Shown: positions 1 through 6,490, counted from the stretch's first letter. The stretch: 8,040 nucleotides of DNA from Gammaproteobacteria bacterium (GCA_007134115.1 SLLK01000029.1:1-8040), one strand, 5' to 3'. Notes: generated by a model not told the origin, from the sequence alone. Program-made: numbers and translations.

Positions 1-1
1 C

Positions 2-1762
2 CAGGTGGCGCGGATACGCCAGATCAATATCGTCGGTAATGAGATATTCGATGACGACGAGCTGCGCGGCCAGATCCGGTTGCGTCCAGCCAGCGTGCGT
101 ACCCTGATTGGTAGTCGGGATCGCTATTCGCAGCAGCAACTGGCCGGTGACCTGGAAGCGCTGACCTCGTATTACCAGAACCGTGGCTACATCAACTTCT
201 CCATAGAGTCTACGCAGGTGTCGCTGTCACCGGACCGGCGGGATATTTATATCACCGTCAATGTGGAGGAGGGCGAGCAGTTCACGGTGTCCGATGTCAA
301 CGTGGCCGGCGACATGGTGGTGCCCGAGGAAGAACTGCGGCGCTATGTGTTGACCGAGCCCGGCTCGATTTTCTCGCGTGAGCGGGCTACCAACTCTGCG
401 CAATCGTTGCGTGAGCGCCTGGGTAACGACGGCTATGCCTTTGCCGAAGCCGAGCCGCTGCCGGAGATTGATGAAGAAGCGCGCACGGTGGCCCTGACGT
501 ACATGATTGAGTCCGGGCCGCGTGTGTATGTGCGCAATATCAATTTCAGTGGCAACGTCAGTACACGCGACGACGTGCTGCGCCGTGAGATGCGCCAGTT
601 CGAGGGTGGCGCCTTCTCACAGGCCAATGTGACCCGGTCGCGAACCCGGTTGACCCGGTTGCCCTTCATTGAGGACGCCGATGTGGAAACCATGCGCGTA
701 CCGGGTATGCGTGACGTGGTGGATCTGGAGTTCGATGTGGCCGAACGCAGCGCCGGCCAGTTGCAGCTGGGTGTGGGTTATTCCAGCGCCCAGGGTGCGC
801 TGTTGCAGGCCAGTGTGGCGCACAGTAATTTCTTCGGCAGCGGCAACCGGGTATCGGCGGAAATCAATCGCAGCCAATTCAGCGAGCTGTTCAGCTTCAC
901 CATCACTGAGCCCTTTTACACCATGGATGGCGTGAGTCGGACGCTGTCCGCCTTCTACCGCTCGTCCGACCAGTTAACGCGGGTCAGTTCGCGTTTCAAC
1001 AGCGATGCATGGGGGCTGGCCGGGCGCTTTAATATTCCCATCAGTGAATTCAACACCATTCGCGCGGGGCTGGCTTATCGCAGCACAAGCCTGCGGGCAT
1101 CCATTTTCTCGCCCCAGGAGATCATCGATTTCATCGACGACAATGGCGAGGATTTCGATACGCTGATCGCCGAAACCGGCTTTATACGTGATACGCGTGA
1201 TCGCACCATATTCCCGACGCGTGGCTATCAGCACCGGGTGACTCTGGACGTCACGGTGCCGCCCAGTGACTTGCGGTACTGGATGGCGGAGTATCGCTAC
1301 CAGCACCTGTTCCCGTTCACCGATAATCTGCTTGGCCAGTCGCGATTCCGCGTCAGCGTGGCCGATGCTTTTTCCGATACCACTGATGTGCCGCCATTCG
1401 AGAAGTTTTTCGGTGGCGGTATAGATTCCCTGCGCGGCTTCCAGGGCGCTCGCCTCGGCACGCGGGACGCCCAGTTCGACGATCCGCTGGGCGGTAACCT
1501 TGCGGTATTCCATCAGGCCGACATGATTCTCCCCAACCTGGGTGGTCGCAGTACCCGTTTCAGTCTGTTCGTGGACGCCGGCTATATTTATGATGATGTC
1601 GATGATTTCGACCTGAGCGAATTTCGTGCCTCGACCGGGGTGGCGCTGGACTGGCTCACACCGGTGGTCGGTCTGTTGCGGTTCAGTCTGGCGCGCCCGC
1701 TGGTCAAGGAAGACGATGACCGGACGGAAACCTTTACTTTCACCTTTGGTGCGAGTTTCTGA
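2..1762 (+). CDS. bamA: Outer membrane protein assembly factor BamA (5' truncated)
   Basis: BamA is the central outer-membrane subunit of the BAM complex, which folds and inserts beta-barrel proteins. The frame is already open at the left edge: a Gln codon precedes the first GTG at position 5, and the protein begins exactly at a POTRA3-like segment (ARIRQINIVGN). The true start, signal peptide and POTRA1-2 therefore lie upstream. Counting from that GTG, POTRA3 spans about residues 1-90, POTRA4 about 92-171, POTRA5 about 173-248 (with VLRREMRQFEG), and the 16-strand barrel about 250-585. The barrel carries the conserved loop-6 motif as LRGF at 476-479 (VRGF in E. coli), a FPTRG motif at 403-407, and a C-terminal Phe within FTFGASF, the typical outer-membrane beta-signal. 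The barrel is shorter than in E. coli, mainly because loop 6 is short and lacks the E. coli cysteine pair. The stop is followed 27 nt later by skp. Identity is very secure; the truncation is an edge effect, not a mutation. Confidence 0.97.
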   Translation, partial: QVARIRQINIVGNEIFDDDELRGQIRLRPASVRTLIGSRDRYSQQQLAGDLEALTSYYQNRGYINFSIESTQVSLSPDRRDIYITVNVEEGEQFTVSDVNVAGDMVVPEEELRRYVLTEPGSIFSRERATNSAQSLRERLGNDGYAFAEAEPLPEIDEEARTVALTYMIESGPRVYVRNINFSGNVSTRDDVLRREMRQFEGGAFSQANVTRSRTRLTRLPFIEDADVETMRVPGMRDVVDLEFDVAERSAGQLQLGVGYSSAQGALLQASVAHSNFFGSGNRVSAEINRSQFSELFSFTITEPFYTMDGVSRTLSAFYRSSDQLTRVSSRFNSDAWGLAGRFNIPISEFNTIRAGLAYRSTSLRASIFSPQEIIDFIDDNGEDFDTLIAETGFIRDTRDRTIFPTRGYQHRVTLDVTVPPSDLRYWMAEYRYQHLFPFTDNLLGQSRFRVSVADAFSDTTDVPPFEKFFGGGIDSLRGFQGARLGTRDAQFDDPLGGNLAVFHQADMILPNLGGRSTRFSLFVDAGYIYDDVDDFDLSEFRASTGVALDWLTPVVGLLRFSLARPLVKEDDDRTETFTFTFGASF

Positions 1763-1775
1763 TTGACAGTGATGC

Positions 1776-1780
1776 GGAGG
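1776..1780 (+). promoter_or_regulatory. Ribosome binding site of skp
   Basis: GGAGG lies 9 nt before the ATG at 1790. It decides between this start and two in-frame upstream starts, the TTG at 1763 and the ATG at 1772, which lack such a site. The chosen start also begins the protein directly at a well-formed signal peptide. Confidence 0.75.
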
Positions 1781-1789
1781 TGTACCGCA

Positions 1790-2296
1790 ATGACGAAAAG
1801 AGTATTGATTTGCATGATGGCCGGTGCCGGCCTGCTGTTCGCGGGTCATGCCAGTGCCGAGCTCAAGATTGGTTTCGTGCATGTGCCTGAAGTCATGGAT
1901 AACATGCCTGAGGCGGCCGCGATCCGGGAAAAGATCTCCGAGGAGTTTTCTGGCAAGGAACGTGAGCTGCGCTCCAAGCAACAGGAACTGGTTGAACTGC
2001 ATGAGCGCTATGAGCGTGACAGCGCGGTGATGAGCGGTTCCGAGGTGGAACGTATGGAGACGCAGATGCGTAGCCTGCAGCAGGAACTCCAGCGCGGTCA
2101 GCAACAGCTTCAGCAGGAAGCCAACCAGCGCGGGCAGGAAGAGATGCAGCGCCTCAATCAGCGCATTGGTGAGGTTGTCGACAGCATCGCCCGCAGCGAG
2201 GGCTATGACCTGATCCTGGTCGACGGCGTGGCTCATGTGACGGACAAGATCAATATTACAGACCAGGTGATCCGTAAGCTCACGGAAGGTGACTGA
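1790..2296 (+). CDS. skp: Periplasmic chaperone Skp/OmpH
   Basis: Skp is a trimeric periplasmic holdase that binds unfolded outer-membrane proteins leaving the Sec translocon and delivers them to BAM, encoded just upstream. The 168-residue product opens with a basic N-terminus (MTKR), a hydrophobic core and an ASA cleavage motif, predicting cleavage after residue 23. The mature part follows the Skp plan: a short beta strand (KIGFVHV, 26-32), a long charged and Gln-rich helical hairpin at about 41-130 that forms the coiled-coil tentacle, and a closing strand (YDLILVDG, 139-146) with a final helix (ITDQVIRKL). The length is close to E. coli Skp (161). Unlike the basic E. coli protein, the mature chain is acidic by hand count (30 Asp/Glu against 19 Lys/Arg). 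The stop overlaps the lpxD start by 1 nt. The family call rests on architecture plus position between bamA and lpxD, since sequence conservation in this family is low. Confidence 0.93.
   Translation: MTKRVLICMMAGAGLLFAGHASAELKIGFVHVPEVMDNMPEAAAIREKISEEFSGKERELRSKQQELVELHERYERDSAVMSGSEVERMETQMRSLQQELQRGQQQLQQEANQRGQEEMQRLNQRIGEVVDSIARSEGYDLILVDGVAHVTDKINITDQVIRKLTEGD
2284..2289 (+). promoter_or_regulatory. Ribosome binding site of lpxD
   Basis: GGAAGG lies inside the last codons of skp, 6 nt before the lpxD ATG. Together with the TGATG stop-start overlap it suggests that lpxD translation is coupled to skp. Confidence 0.6.
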
Positions 2297-3372
2297 TGGC
2301 GTCGGCGCCGCCACGCGGATTCACGCTGGAGGTGCTGGCGCGCCGTTTCGGGTGCGACCTCCACGCGAACGGGCATGAGCAGACGCTGATTACCGGTGTC
2401 TGTCCGCTGGCGGAGGGGCGCCAGCAGGCGCTGGCCTTTCTGGGCGACGCGCGTTTCCGGCAGTATCTGGCCGATACCCGCGCCGGCGCGGTGGTGCTTG
2501 CGCCGGAAGATGTGGTGCATTGTCCCGTGCCGGCGCTGGTGACATCCCATCCCCAACGGGTCTACACGCGAATTGCCGCGTTGTTCGATGATCGGCCGCG
2601 GGCGGTTGCCGGGGTGCATCCCTCCGCCGTGGTGTCACCCGGCGCGCGCGTGCATCACAGCGTATCGGTCGGCGCGCACAGCGTGATCGAGGATGATGTG
2701 ACGCTGGCTGCGGGCGTGGAGATCGGCCCGGGATGTGTGGTCGGCGCCGGCGCCAGTATAGGGCCGGACAGTTGTTTGCGCGCGCATGTGACCGTGTGCC
2801 ACGGGGTGACCATTGGCGCCCGCGCGCTGATTCACCCGGGCGCAGTGATTGGTGGTGACGGCTTCGGCCTGGTGGCCGATGAGCAGGGGCGCTGGCAGCG
2901 CATACCGCAACTGGGTAGCGTGGTGATCGGCGATGATGTGGATATCGGTTGCCAGACCACCATTGATCGCGGCACACAGGCTGACACGGTGGTGGCCGAT
3001 GGCGTCAAGATCGACAATCAGGTGCAGCTTGGCCATAACGGGTATGTCGGTGAGCATACGGTGATTGCCGGTTGCGTGGGTATTGCCGGCAGCGTGCACA
3101 TCGGATGTCGTTGCCTGATTGGTGGTGGTGCGGGTATAGGGGACCACGTGCGTATTGCCGATGAGGTGACGGTGACCGGCATGGCAATGATTACCCGGTC
3201 GGTGCCCGAGGCAGGTATCTATGCCTCCGGCACCGGCCTGCAGCCGGTTCGCCAGTGGCGGCGCAGTGTGGCCCGGTGGCGCCAACTTGACGAACTGGCG
3301 CAACGCCTGCGCAGGCTCGAAGAGGCAAGCGGCGGCCGCGGGGCTCAGCCGCGCGGTCCGGAAAAAAAGTAG
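2296..3372 (+). CDS. lpxD: UDP-3-O-(3-hydroxyacyl)glucosamine N-acyltransferase LpxD
   Basis: LpxD catalyses the third step of lipid A synthesis in the cytoplasm. It moves an (R)-3-hydroxyacyl chain from ACP to the 2-amino group of UDP-3-O-acylglucosamine, giving UDP-2,3-diacylglucosamine. The 358-residue protein has an N-terminal uridine-binding domain (about 1-105, with ITGVCPLAEG-like and DARFRQYL segments). A left-handed beta-helix of hexapeptide repeats follows from about 108 (VHPSAVVSPGA) to 300, and then a C-terminal helical tail. Family motifs include GGDGFG (186-191), TTIDRG (221-226) and DNQVQLGHN, whose His247 matches the catalytic His239 of E. coli LpxD. VTVTGMAMITR and SGTGLQPVRQWRR match the conserved end of the fold. 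It is slightly longer than E. coli LpxD (341), the last ~15 residues being a polar Gly/Arg/Lys-rich tail. The trimeric form is known for the family. The start overlaps the skp stop by 1 nt. Confidence 0.98.
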   Translation: MASAPPRGFTLEVLARRFGCDLHANGHEQTLITGVCPLAEGRQQALAFLGDARFRQYLADTRAGAVVLAPEDVVHCPVPALVTSHPQRVYTRIAALFDDRPRAVAGVHPSAVVSPGARVHHSVSVGAHSVIEDDVTLAAGVEIGPGCVVGAGASIGPDSCLRAHVTVCHGVTIGARALIHPGAVIGGDGFGLVADEQGRWQRIPQLGSVVIGDDVDIGCQTTIDRGTQADTVVADGVKIDNQVQLGHNGYVGEHTVIAGCVGIAGSVHIGCRCLIGGGAGIGDHVRIADEVTVTGMAMITRSVPEAGIYASGTGLQPVRQWRRSVARWRQLDELAQRLRRLEEASGGRGAQPRGPEKK

Positions 3373-3449
3373 TCGCCGTTGTGCTGTAGGCAGGCCATGG
3401 CCGCAGTGCATGACAGGTGACCGGCATCCAGCCCTGGACGGAGAGCGTA
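3373..3449 (+). other. Short intergenic gap between lpxD and fabZ
   Basis: At about 77 nt this is the longest non-coding stretch in the window, or 44 nt if fabZ starts at the GTG at 3417. I see no convincing -35/-10 pair, no sigma-E-like promoter, no strong inverted repeat and no T-run typical of a terminator. Transcription from lpxD into fabZ is therefore most likely continuous. A seven-codon open frame from an ATG at 3397 is too short to call. Confidence 0.4.
3440..3445 (+). promoter_or_regulatory. Ribosome binding site of fabZ
   Basis: GGAGAG lies 4 nt (6 nt from its GGAG core) before the GTG at 3450. The alternative GTG at 3417 has no purine-rich site at a suitable distance, so this site favours the later start. 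Confidence 0.55.
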
Positions 3450-3899
3450 GTGGAAACCCTGGATATTCATCAGATTCTGCGGCAGTTGCCGCATCGATAC
3501 CCCCTGTTACTTGTGGACCGTGTGCTGGAATGCGTGCCCAACGAGCGCATTCTCGCGATCAAGAACGTATCTATCAATGAACCCTATTTTCAGGGGCATT
3601 TCCCGCAACGGCCGGTGATGCCGGGCGTCATGATTCTGGAGGCGCTGGCGCAGGCCACCGGGTTGCTCGCTTTTCGCAGCACGGGACAGTCGCCCGAGGA
3701 TGGCACGCTCTACTACTTTGTGGGCGTGGACGGGGCCCGTTTCAAACGTCCCGTGGAGCCGGGCGATCAATTGCATCTGCATGCCGAAGTGGTGCGCGGT
3801 CGTGGCCGTGTGTGGAAATTCGAAACGCGCGCCGAAGTGGACGGGCAGGTCGTGTGTGAGGCGCAAATCATGTGTACGGCGCGCAAGATCGGCGATTGA
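3450..3899 (+). CDS. fabZ: 3-hydroxyacyl-[acyl-carrier-protein] dehydratase FabZ
   Basis: FabZ dehydrates (R)-3-hydroxyacyl-ACP to trans-2-enoyl-ACP in type II fatty acid elongation in the cytoplasm. From the GTG at 3450 the product is 149 residues, close to E. coli FabZ (151). It shows the single hot-dog fold signature: LPHRYPLLLVDRV (13-25), NEPYFQGHFPQRPVMPGV with catalytic His50, and ILEALAQATG with catalytic Glu64, followed by FKRPVEPGDQL. These match the His/Glu pair established for Pseudomonas and E. coli FabZ. I prefer the GTG at 3450 because it has a Shine-Dalgarno sequence and gives an N-terminus of family length (ETLDIHQILRQLPHR). An in-frame GTG at 3417 would add 11 residues with no family counterpart. 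Lying next to lpxA makes biochemical sense, because FabZ and LpxA compete for the same hydroxyacyl-ACP pool. Function is secure; the start is the only real uncertainty. Confidence 0.96.
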   Translation: METLDIHQILRQLPHRYPLLLVDRVLECVPNERILAIKNVSINEPYFQGHFPQRPVMPGVMILEALAQATGLLAFRSTGQSPEDGTLYYFVGVDGARFKRPVEPGDQLHLHAEVVRGRGRVWKFETRAEVDGQVVCEAQIMCTARKIGD

Positions 3900-3903
3900 A
3901 GGG
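3898..3903 (+). promoter_or_regulatory. Possible ribosome binding site of lpxA, unusually close to the start
   Basis: GAAGGG overlaps the fabZ stop codon and ends only 1 nt before the ATG at 3905. That is tighter than the usual 5-9 nt spacing. Re-initiation by ribosomes finishing fabZ, which stop 5 nt upstream, may matter more than this site. Confidence 0.35.
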
Positions 3904-3904
3904 C

Positions 3905-4696
3905 ATGACGCGCGTCGCCCATGCCCGCATTCATCCCGCCGCAATCGTGGACGCCGGCGCCACGCTGGCCCCTGACGTCGAGATCGGCGCCTTTGCGCAA
4001 ATCGGTGCCGGCGTGGAGATTGGTGCAGGCACGCGCATAGGCAGTCATGCGGTGATCGAGGGGGCAACCCGTATCGGTCGGGACAATGTGATTGCCCATT
4101 TTGCCTGTGTCGGGGTGGCCCCTCAGGACCGCAAGTATGCCGGTGAGCCAACGCGGCTGGAAATCGGCGATCGCAACATTATCCGCGAATATGCCACTAT
4201 CAGCCGGGGGACCGAACAGGGCGGTGGTGTGACGCGACTGGGTCACGATAACTGCATCATGGCCTATGCGCACATCGCGCATGATTGTGAACTGGCCAAT
4301 CACGTCACCGTCGCCAACGGCGCCAGTCTGGCCGGCCATGTATGGATTGACGATTACGCCATTCTTGGCGGTTTCAGTCTGGTGCACCAATTCTGCCGTT
4401 TTGGCACCTTGAGCTTCAGCGGCATGGGCAGTGCGATCAACCAGGATGTGCCGCCGTATGTGCTGGTCGCCGGACATCCGGCGCACCCCAGGGGCATTAA
4501 CAGCACGGGGTTGCGGCGCCATGGTTACAGCAGTCCACAGGTGATCTTGCTGAGACGGGCCTACCGCACGCTTTACCGGTCTGGTCTGCCCCTGCACGAA
4601 GCCATGTGCCGTTTGCGCGCGATGGCCGCCGAAGCCCCCGAGGTGGGTGCCATGGTCGACTTTATCAGTGGTTCCACTCGCGGCATCCGGCGTTGA
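3905..4696 (+). CDS. lpxA: UDP-N-acetylglucosamine O-acyltransferase LpxA
   Basis: LpxA carries out the first step of lipid A synthesis in the cytoplasm, the reversible transfer of an (R)-3-hydroxyacyl group from ACP to the 3-OH of UDP-GlcNAc. The 263-residue protein (E. coli 262) begins at once with hexapeptide repeats of the left-handed beta-helix (HPAAIVDAGATLAPDVEIG) up to about residue 190, then a helical C-terminal domain ending STRGIRR. Family motifs are KYAGEPTRLEIGDRN (77-91), AHIAHD, whose His126 matches the catalytic His125 of E. coli, VHQFC (160-164) and DVPPYV (191-196). The hydrocarbon-ruler position, Gly173 in E. coli, is Met174 here within FSGMGSA, as in Pseudomonas aeruginosa. 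That predicts C10 rather than C14 acyl selectivity. The ATG at 3905 is chosen for family length; an in-frame GTG at 3872 inside fabZ would add 11 unmatched residues, although a GAGG sits 10 nt before it. The gene starts 5 nt after the fabZ stop and ends 10 nt before lpxB. Confidence 0.98.
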   Translation: MTRVAHARIHPAAIVDAGATLAPDVEIGAFAQIGAGVEIGAGTRIGSHAVIEGATRIGRDNVIAHFACVGVAPQDRKYAGEPTRLEIGDRNIIREYATISRGTEQGGGVTRLGHDNCIMAYAHIAHDCELANHVTVANGASLAGHVWIDDYAILGGFSLVHQFCRFGTLSFSGMGSAINQDVPPYVLVAGHPAHPRGINSTGLRRHGYSSPQVILLRRAYRTLYRSGLPLHEAMCRLRAMAAEAPEVGAMVDFISGSTRGIRR

Positions 4697-4699
4697 GGT
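4695..4699 (+). promoter_or_regulatory. Ribosome binding site of lpxB
   Basis: GAGGT overlaps the lpxA stop codon and lies 7 nt before the ATG at 4707. It supports that ATG over the longer in-frame reading that begins at 4647 inside lpxA. Confidence 0.65.
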
Positions 4700-4706
4700 C
4701 ATACTG

Positions 4707-5909
4707 ATGCGTATTGGCGTGATTGCCGGTGAAGCCTCGGGGGACTATCTTGGCGCCGGGCTGCTTGCCGCCCTGCGCGCCCGGCCGGGGGTGGGTGAGA
4801 TCAGTGCCGAAGGGGTCACCGGGCCGCAGTTGCGGGCGGCCGGGTGTCGCACGCTGTTCGATATCGATCAGTTGTCCCTGCTCGGGGTGGCCGAGGTCGT
4901 GCGGGCCTTGCCACGCGTACTGCGTATGCGGCGTGCGCTGATTGCTCATTTTATTGCCGCGGCCCCCGATGTGGTGGTGGGCATTGATGCGCCGGACTTC
5001 AACCTGGGGGTAGAGCGCGCGCTGCGCGCCGCCGGCATTCCCACCGTGCACTACGTCAGTCCCACGGTATGGGCGTGGCGGTCAGGACGCGTGCGCACCA
5101 TTGCCCGGTCGGTGGATTGTATGTTGACGTTGTTTCCCTTCGAACAGGCAGTGTACAGACAGGCGGGAGTGGACGTGGCCTGGGTAGGTCACCCCCTCGC
5201 GGATGAAATTCCGTTGCAGCTGGAACGACCGGCCGGCGACACCGCACGTCGCGGCGATGGACATACGATTGCCGTGCTGCCCGGCAGCCGCAGCAGCGAG
5301 CTGCGCTATCTGGCAGTGCCCTTTGCGCGCACCGTTGCATGGCTGCACCAGCGTCAGCCCTCGCTGCGTTTTGTCGCGCCGATGGCCAGCGCAGCGGCGC
5401 GCGAGGTATTTGCTGCCGCACTGGCCCAGCATGCACCGTCGGCTGCGGTCAGGCTGGTGGATGGCCGCAGCCGCGAGGTGATGGCGAATGCGGATGCGGT
5501 GCTGGCCGCCTGTGGTACGGCGGCCCTTGAGGCGATGTTGTTGAAGCGTCCGATGGTGGTGGCCTATCGCATCAGCGGGCTGACTCATGCCCTGTTGCGC
5601 TGGCTGCGGCTGATCAAGATCGACCATTATTCACTGCCCAATTTGCTGGCGGCGGCGTGCCCGGCGGACAGCGTGCCGGCCGACAGGCGTTCGCATCTGC
5701 CGGTCAGGGAATTCATACAGGATGAGGTTGACCCTGCAAAGATGGGCGCCGCGCTGCGCGATTTGCTCGGGGACGCGCAGGCACGGGCGCCAATGCTGGC
5801 GGAGTTCGAGCGCCTGCACCGACTGCTGCGGCGCGGTGCCAGCGAACGGGCGGCGACTGAGGTGCTTCGGCTGGCCGGTCATGTGCGCGCGCCAGGTGTG
5901 TCATGCTGA
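4707..5909 (+). CDS. lpxB: Lipid-A-disaccharide synthase LpxB
   Basis: LpxB is a peripheral-membrane GT-B glycosyltransferase (family GT19). It joins UDP-2,3-diacylglucosamine to lipid X to form the beta-1,6-linked tetraacyl disaccharide and releases UDP. The 400-residue product shows the family motifs in order: IAGEASGDYLGAGL (6-19), VVGIDAPDFN (90-99) with the conserved Asp94, HYVSPTVWAWR (115-125), LPGSR (201-205), the UDP-site segment ACGTAALEAML (278-288) and SLPNLL (309-314). It is longer than E. coli LpxB (382) mainly through an insertion of about 13 residues after SLPNLLA (residues 316-332, rich in Ala, Pro, Asp and Arg) and a short C-terminal tail. The ATG at 4707 follows the lpxA stop by 10 nt and has a ribosome binding site. 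The gene's last 7 nt overlap the rnhB start. LpxH, which makes lipid X, is not encoded in this window. Confidence 0.98.
   Translation: MRIGVIAGEASGDYLGAGLLAALRARPGVGEISAEGVTGPQLRAAGCRTLFDIDQLSLLGVAEVVRALPRVLRMRRALIAHFIAAAPDVVVGIDAPDFNLGVERALRAAGIPTVHYVSPTVWAWRSGRVRTIARSVDCMLTLFPFEQAVYRQAGVDVAWVGHPLADEIPLQLERPAGDTARRGDGHTIAVLPGSRSSELRYLAVPFARTVAWLHQRQPSLRFVAPMASAAAREVFAAALAQHAPSAAVRLVDGRSREVMANADAVLAACGTAALEAMLLKRPMVVAYRISGLTHALLRWLRLIKIDHYSLPNLLAAACPADSVPADRRSHLPVREFIQDEVDPAKMGAALRDLLGDAQARAPMLAEFERLHRLLRRGASERAATEVLRLAGHVRAPGVSC
5894..5898 (+). promoter_or_regulatory. Ribosome binding site of rnhB
   Basis: AGGTG inside the last codons of lpxB lies 4 nt before the rnhB ATG at 5903. The two genes overlap through ATGCTGA (5903-5909), a layout that favours translational coupling. 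Confidence 0.45.
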
Positions 5910-6490
5910 TCGTTGCCGGCGTGGATGAAGCCGGGCGCGGCCCGCTGGCTGGTCCGGTGGTGGCGGCGGCGGTCATTCTTGATCCCGCGCAGCCGGTAGA
6001 AGGGCTGGCGGATTCGAAGAAGTTGACCGCGCGTCAGCGCGAGATGCGTGCAGCGAACATCCGGCAGCGGGCGCAGGCATGGGCGCTGGGCAGTGCCGGG
6101 GTGGCGGAAATCGACCGTCTGAATATACTGCAGGCAAGCCTGCTGGCCATGCGGCGGGCGCTGGATGCGCTGGCGCCGTGTCCGGATGCGGTCTGGGTGG
6201 ATGGTAATCAATGCCCGCGGTGGCGGATCGCGGCCCGCACCGTGGTGGGTGGCGACGCGCTTGAGCCATGTATCAGTGCGGCATCCATTCTGGCCAAGGT
6301 GGCGCGTGATGCCGAGATGCTCCGGCTGGCAGAGGCTTATCCCGGTTTCGGTTTTGAGCGACATATGGGCTATCCCACACCACAACATCTCGAAGCACTG
6401 GCGCGTCTGGGTGTGACCGGGGCACACCGGCGCAGCTTCGCGCCGGTACGGCGTCTGTTGGAGCAACACACCGGGGTCGGACAATCATGA
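5903..6490 (+). CDS. rnhB: Ribonuclease HII
   Basis: RNase HII cuts the RNA strand of RNA-DNA hybrids and starts removal of single ribonucleotides misincorporated into DNA. The 195-residue protein (E. coli 198) contains the full type 2 RNase H set: GVDEAGRGPLAGPVV (6-20) with Asp8, Glu9 and the GRG substrate-sensing motif, LADSKKL (35-41), VWVDGNQCP (97-105) with Asp100, and Asp118 in VVGGDA. These four acidic residues line up with Asp16, Glu17, Asp108 and Asp126 of E. coli RnhB, so the metal site is intact. ISAASILAKVARD (124-136) and GYPTPQHLEAL (156-166), followed by HRRSFAPV, are also typical. The gene overlaps lpxB by 7 nt and dnaE by 4 nt. Its place between lipid A genes and dnaE is the same as in E. 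coli. Confidence 0.98.
   Translation: MLIVAGVDEAGRGPLAGPVVAAAVILDPAQPVEGLADSKKLTARQREMRAANIRQRAQAWALGSAGVAEIDRLNILQASLLAMRRALDALAPCPDAVWVDGNQCPRWRIAARTVVGGDALEPCISAASILAKVARDAEMLRLAEAYPGFGFERHMGYPTPQHLEALARLGVTGAHRRSFAPVRRLLEQHTGVGQS
6487..6490 (+). other. rnhB/dnaE stop-start overlap (ATGA)
   Basis: The dnaE ATG and the rnhB TGA share four bases. With only weak purine-rich sequence just upstream (around 6473-6481), dnaE translation probably depends on ribosomes that have just finished rnhB. This is an inference from layout. Confidence 0.6.

Noticed and set aside
1763..1789. Upstream in-frame TTG/ATG extension of skp
   Set aside because: It would put charged residues before the signal peptide and lacks a ribosome binding site, while GGAGG is well placed for the ATG at 1790.
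1819..1832. Inverted repeat GGCCG-GTGC-CGGCC near the start of skp
   Set aside because: It lies within the signal-peptide codons (Ala/Gly), has only a 5-bp stem and no T-run, and is probably a by-product of GC-rich codon use.
974..2314. A 446-codon open frame on the minus strand across bamA and skp
   Set aside because: It is the antisense of two well-identified genes, has no recognisable domain, and crosses their boundary. Long antisense frames are common in GC-rich coding DNA.
2743..2754. Palindrome GGCGCCGGCGCC in lpxD
   Set aside because: It encodes Gly/Ala of a hexapeptide repeat; repetition at protein level explains it better than an operator site.
3767..4702. A 311-codon minus-strand open frame opposite fabZ/lpxA
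   Set aside because: It is a shadow of two conserved genes, with a His/Thr/Gly-rich composition that mirrors the hexapeptide repeats of LpxA and no family motif.
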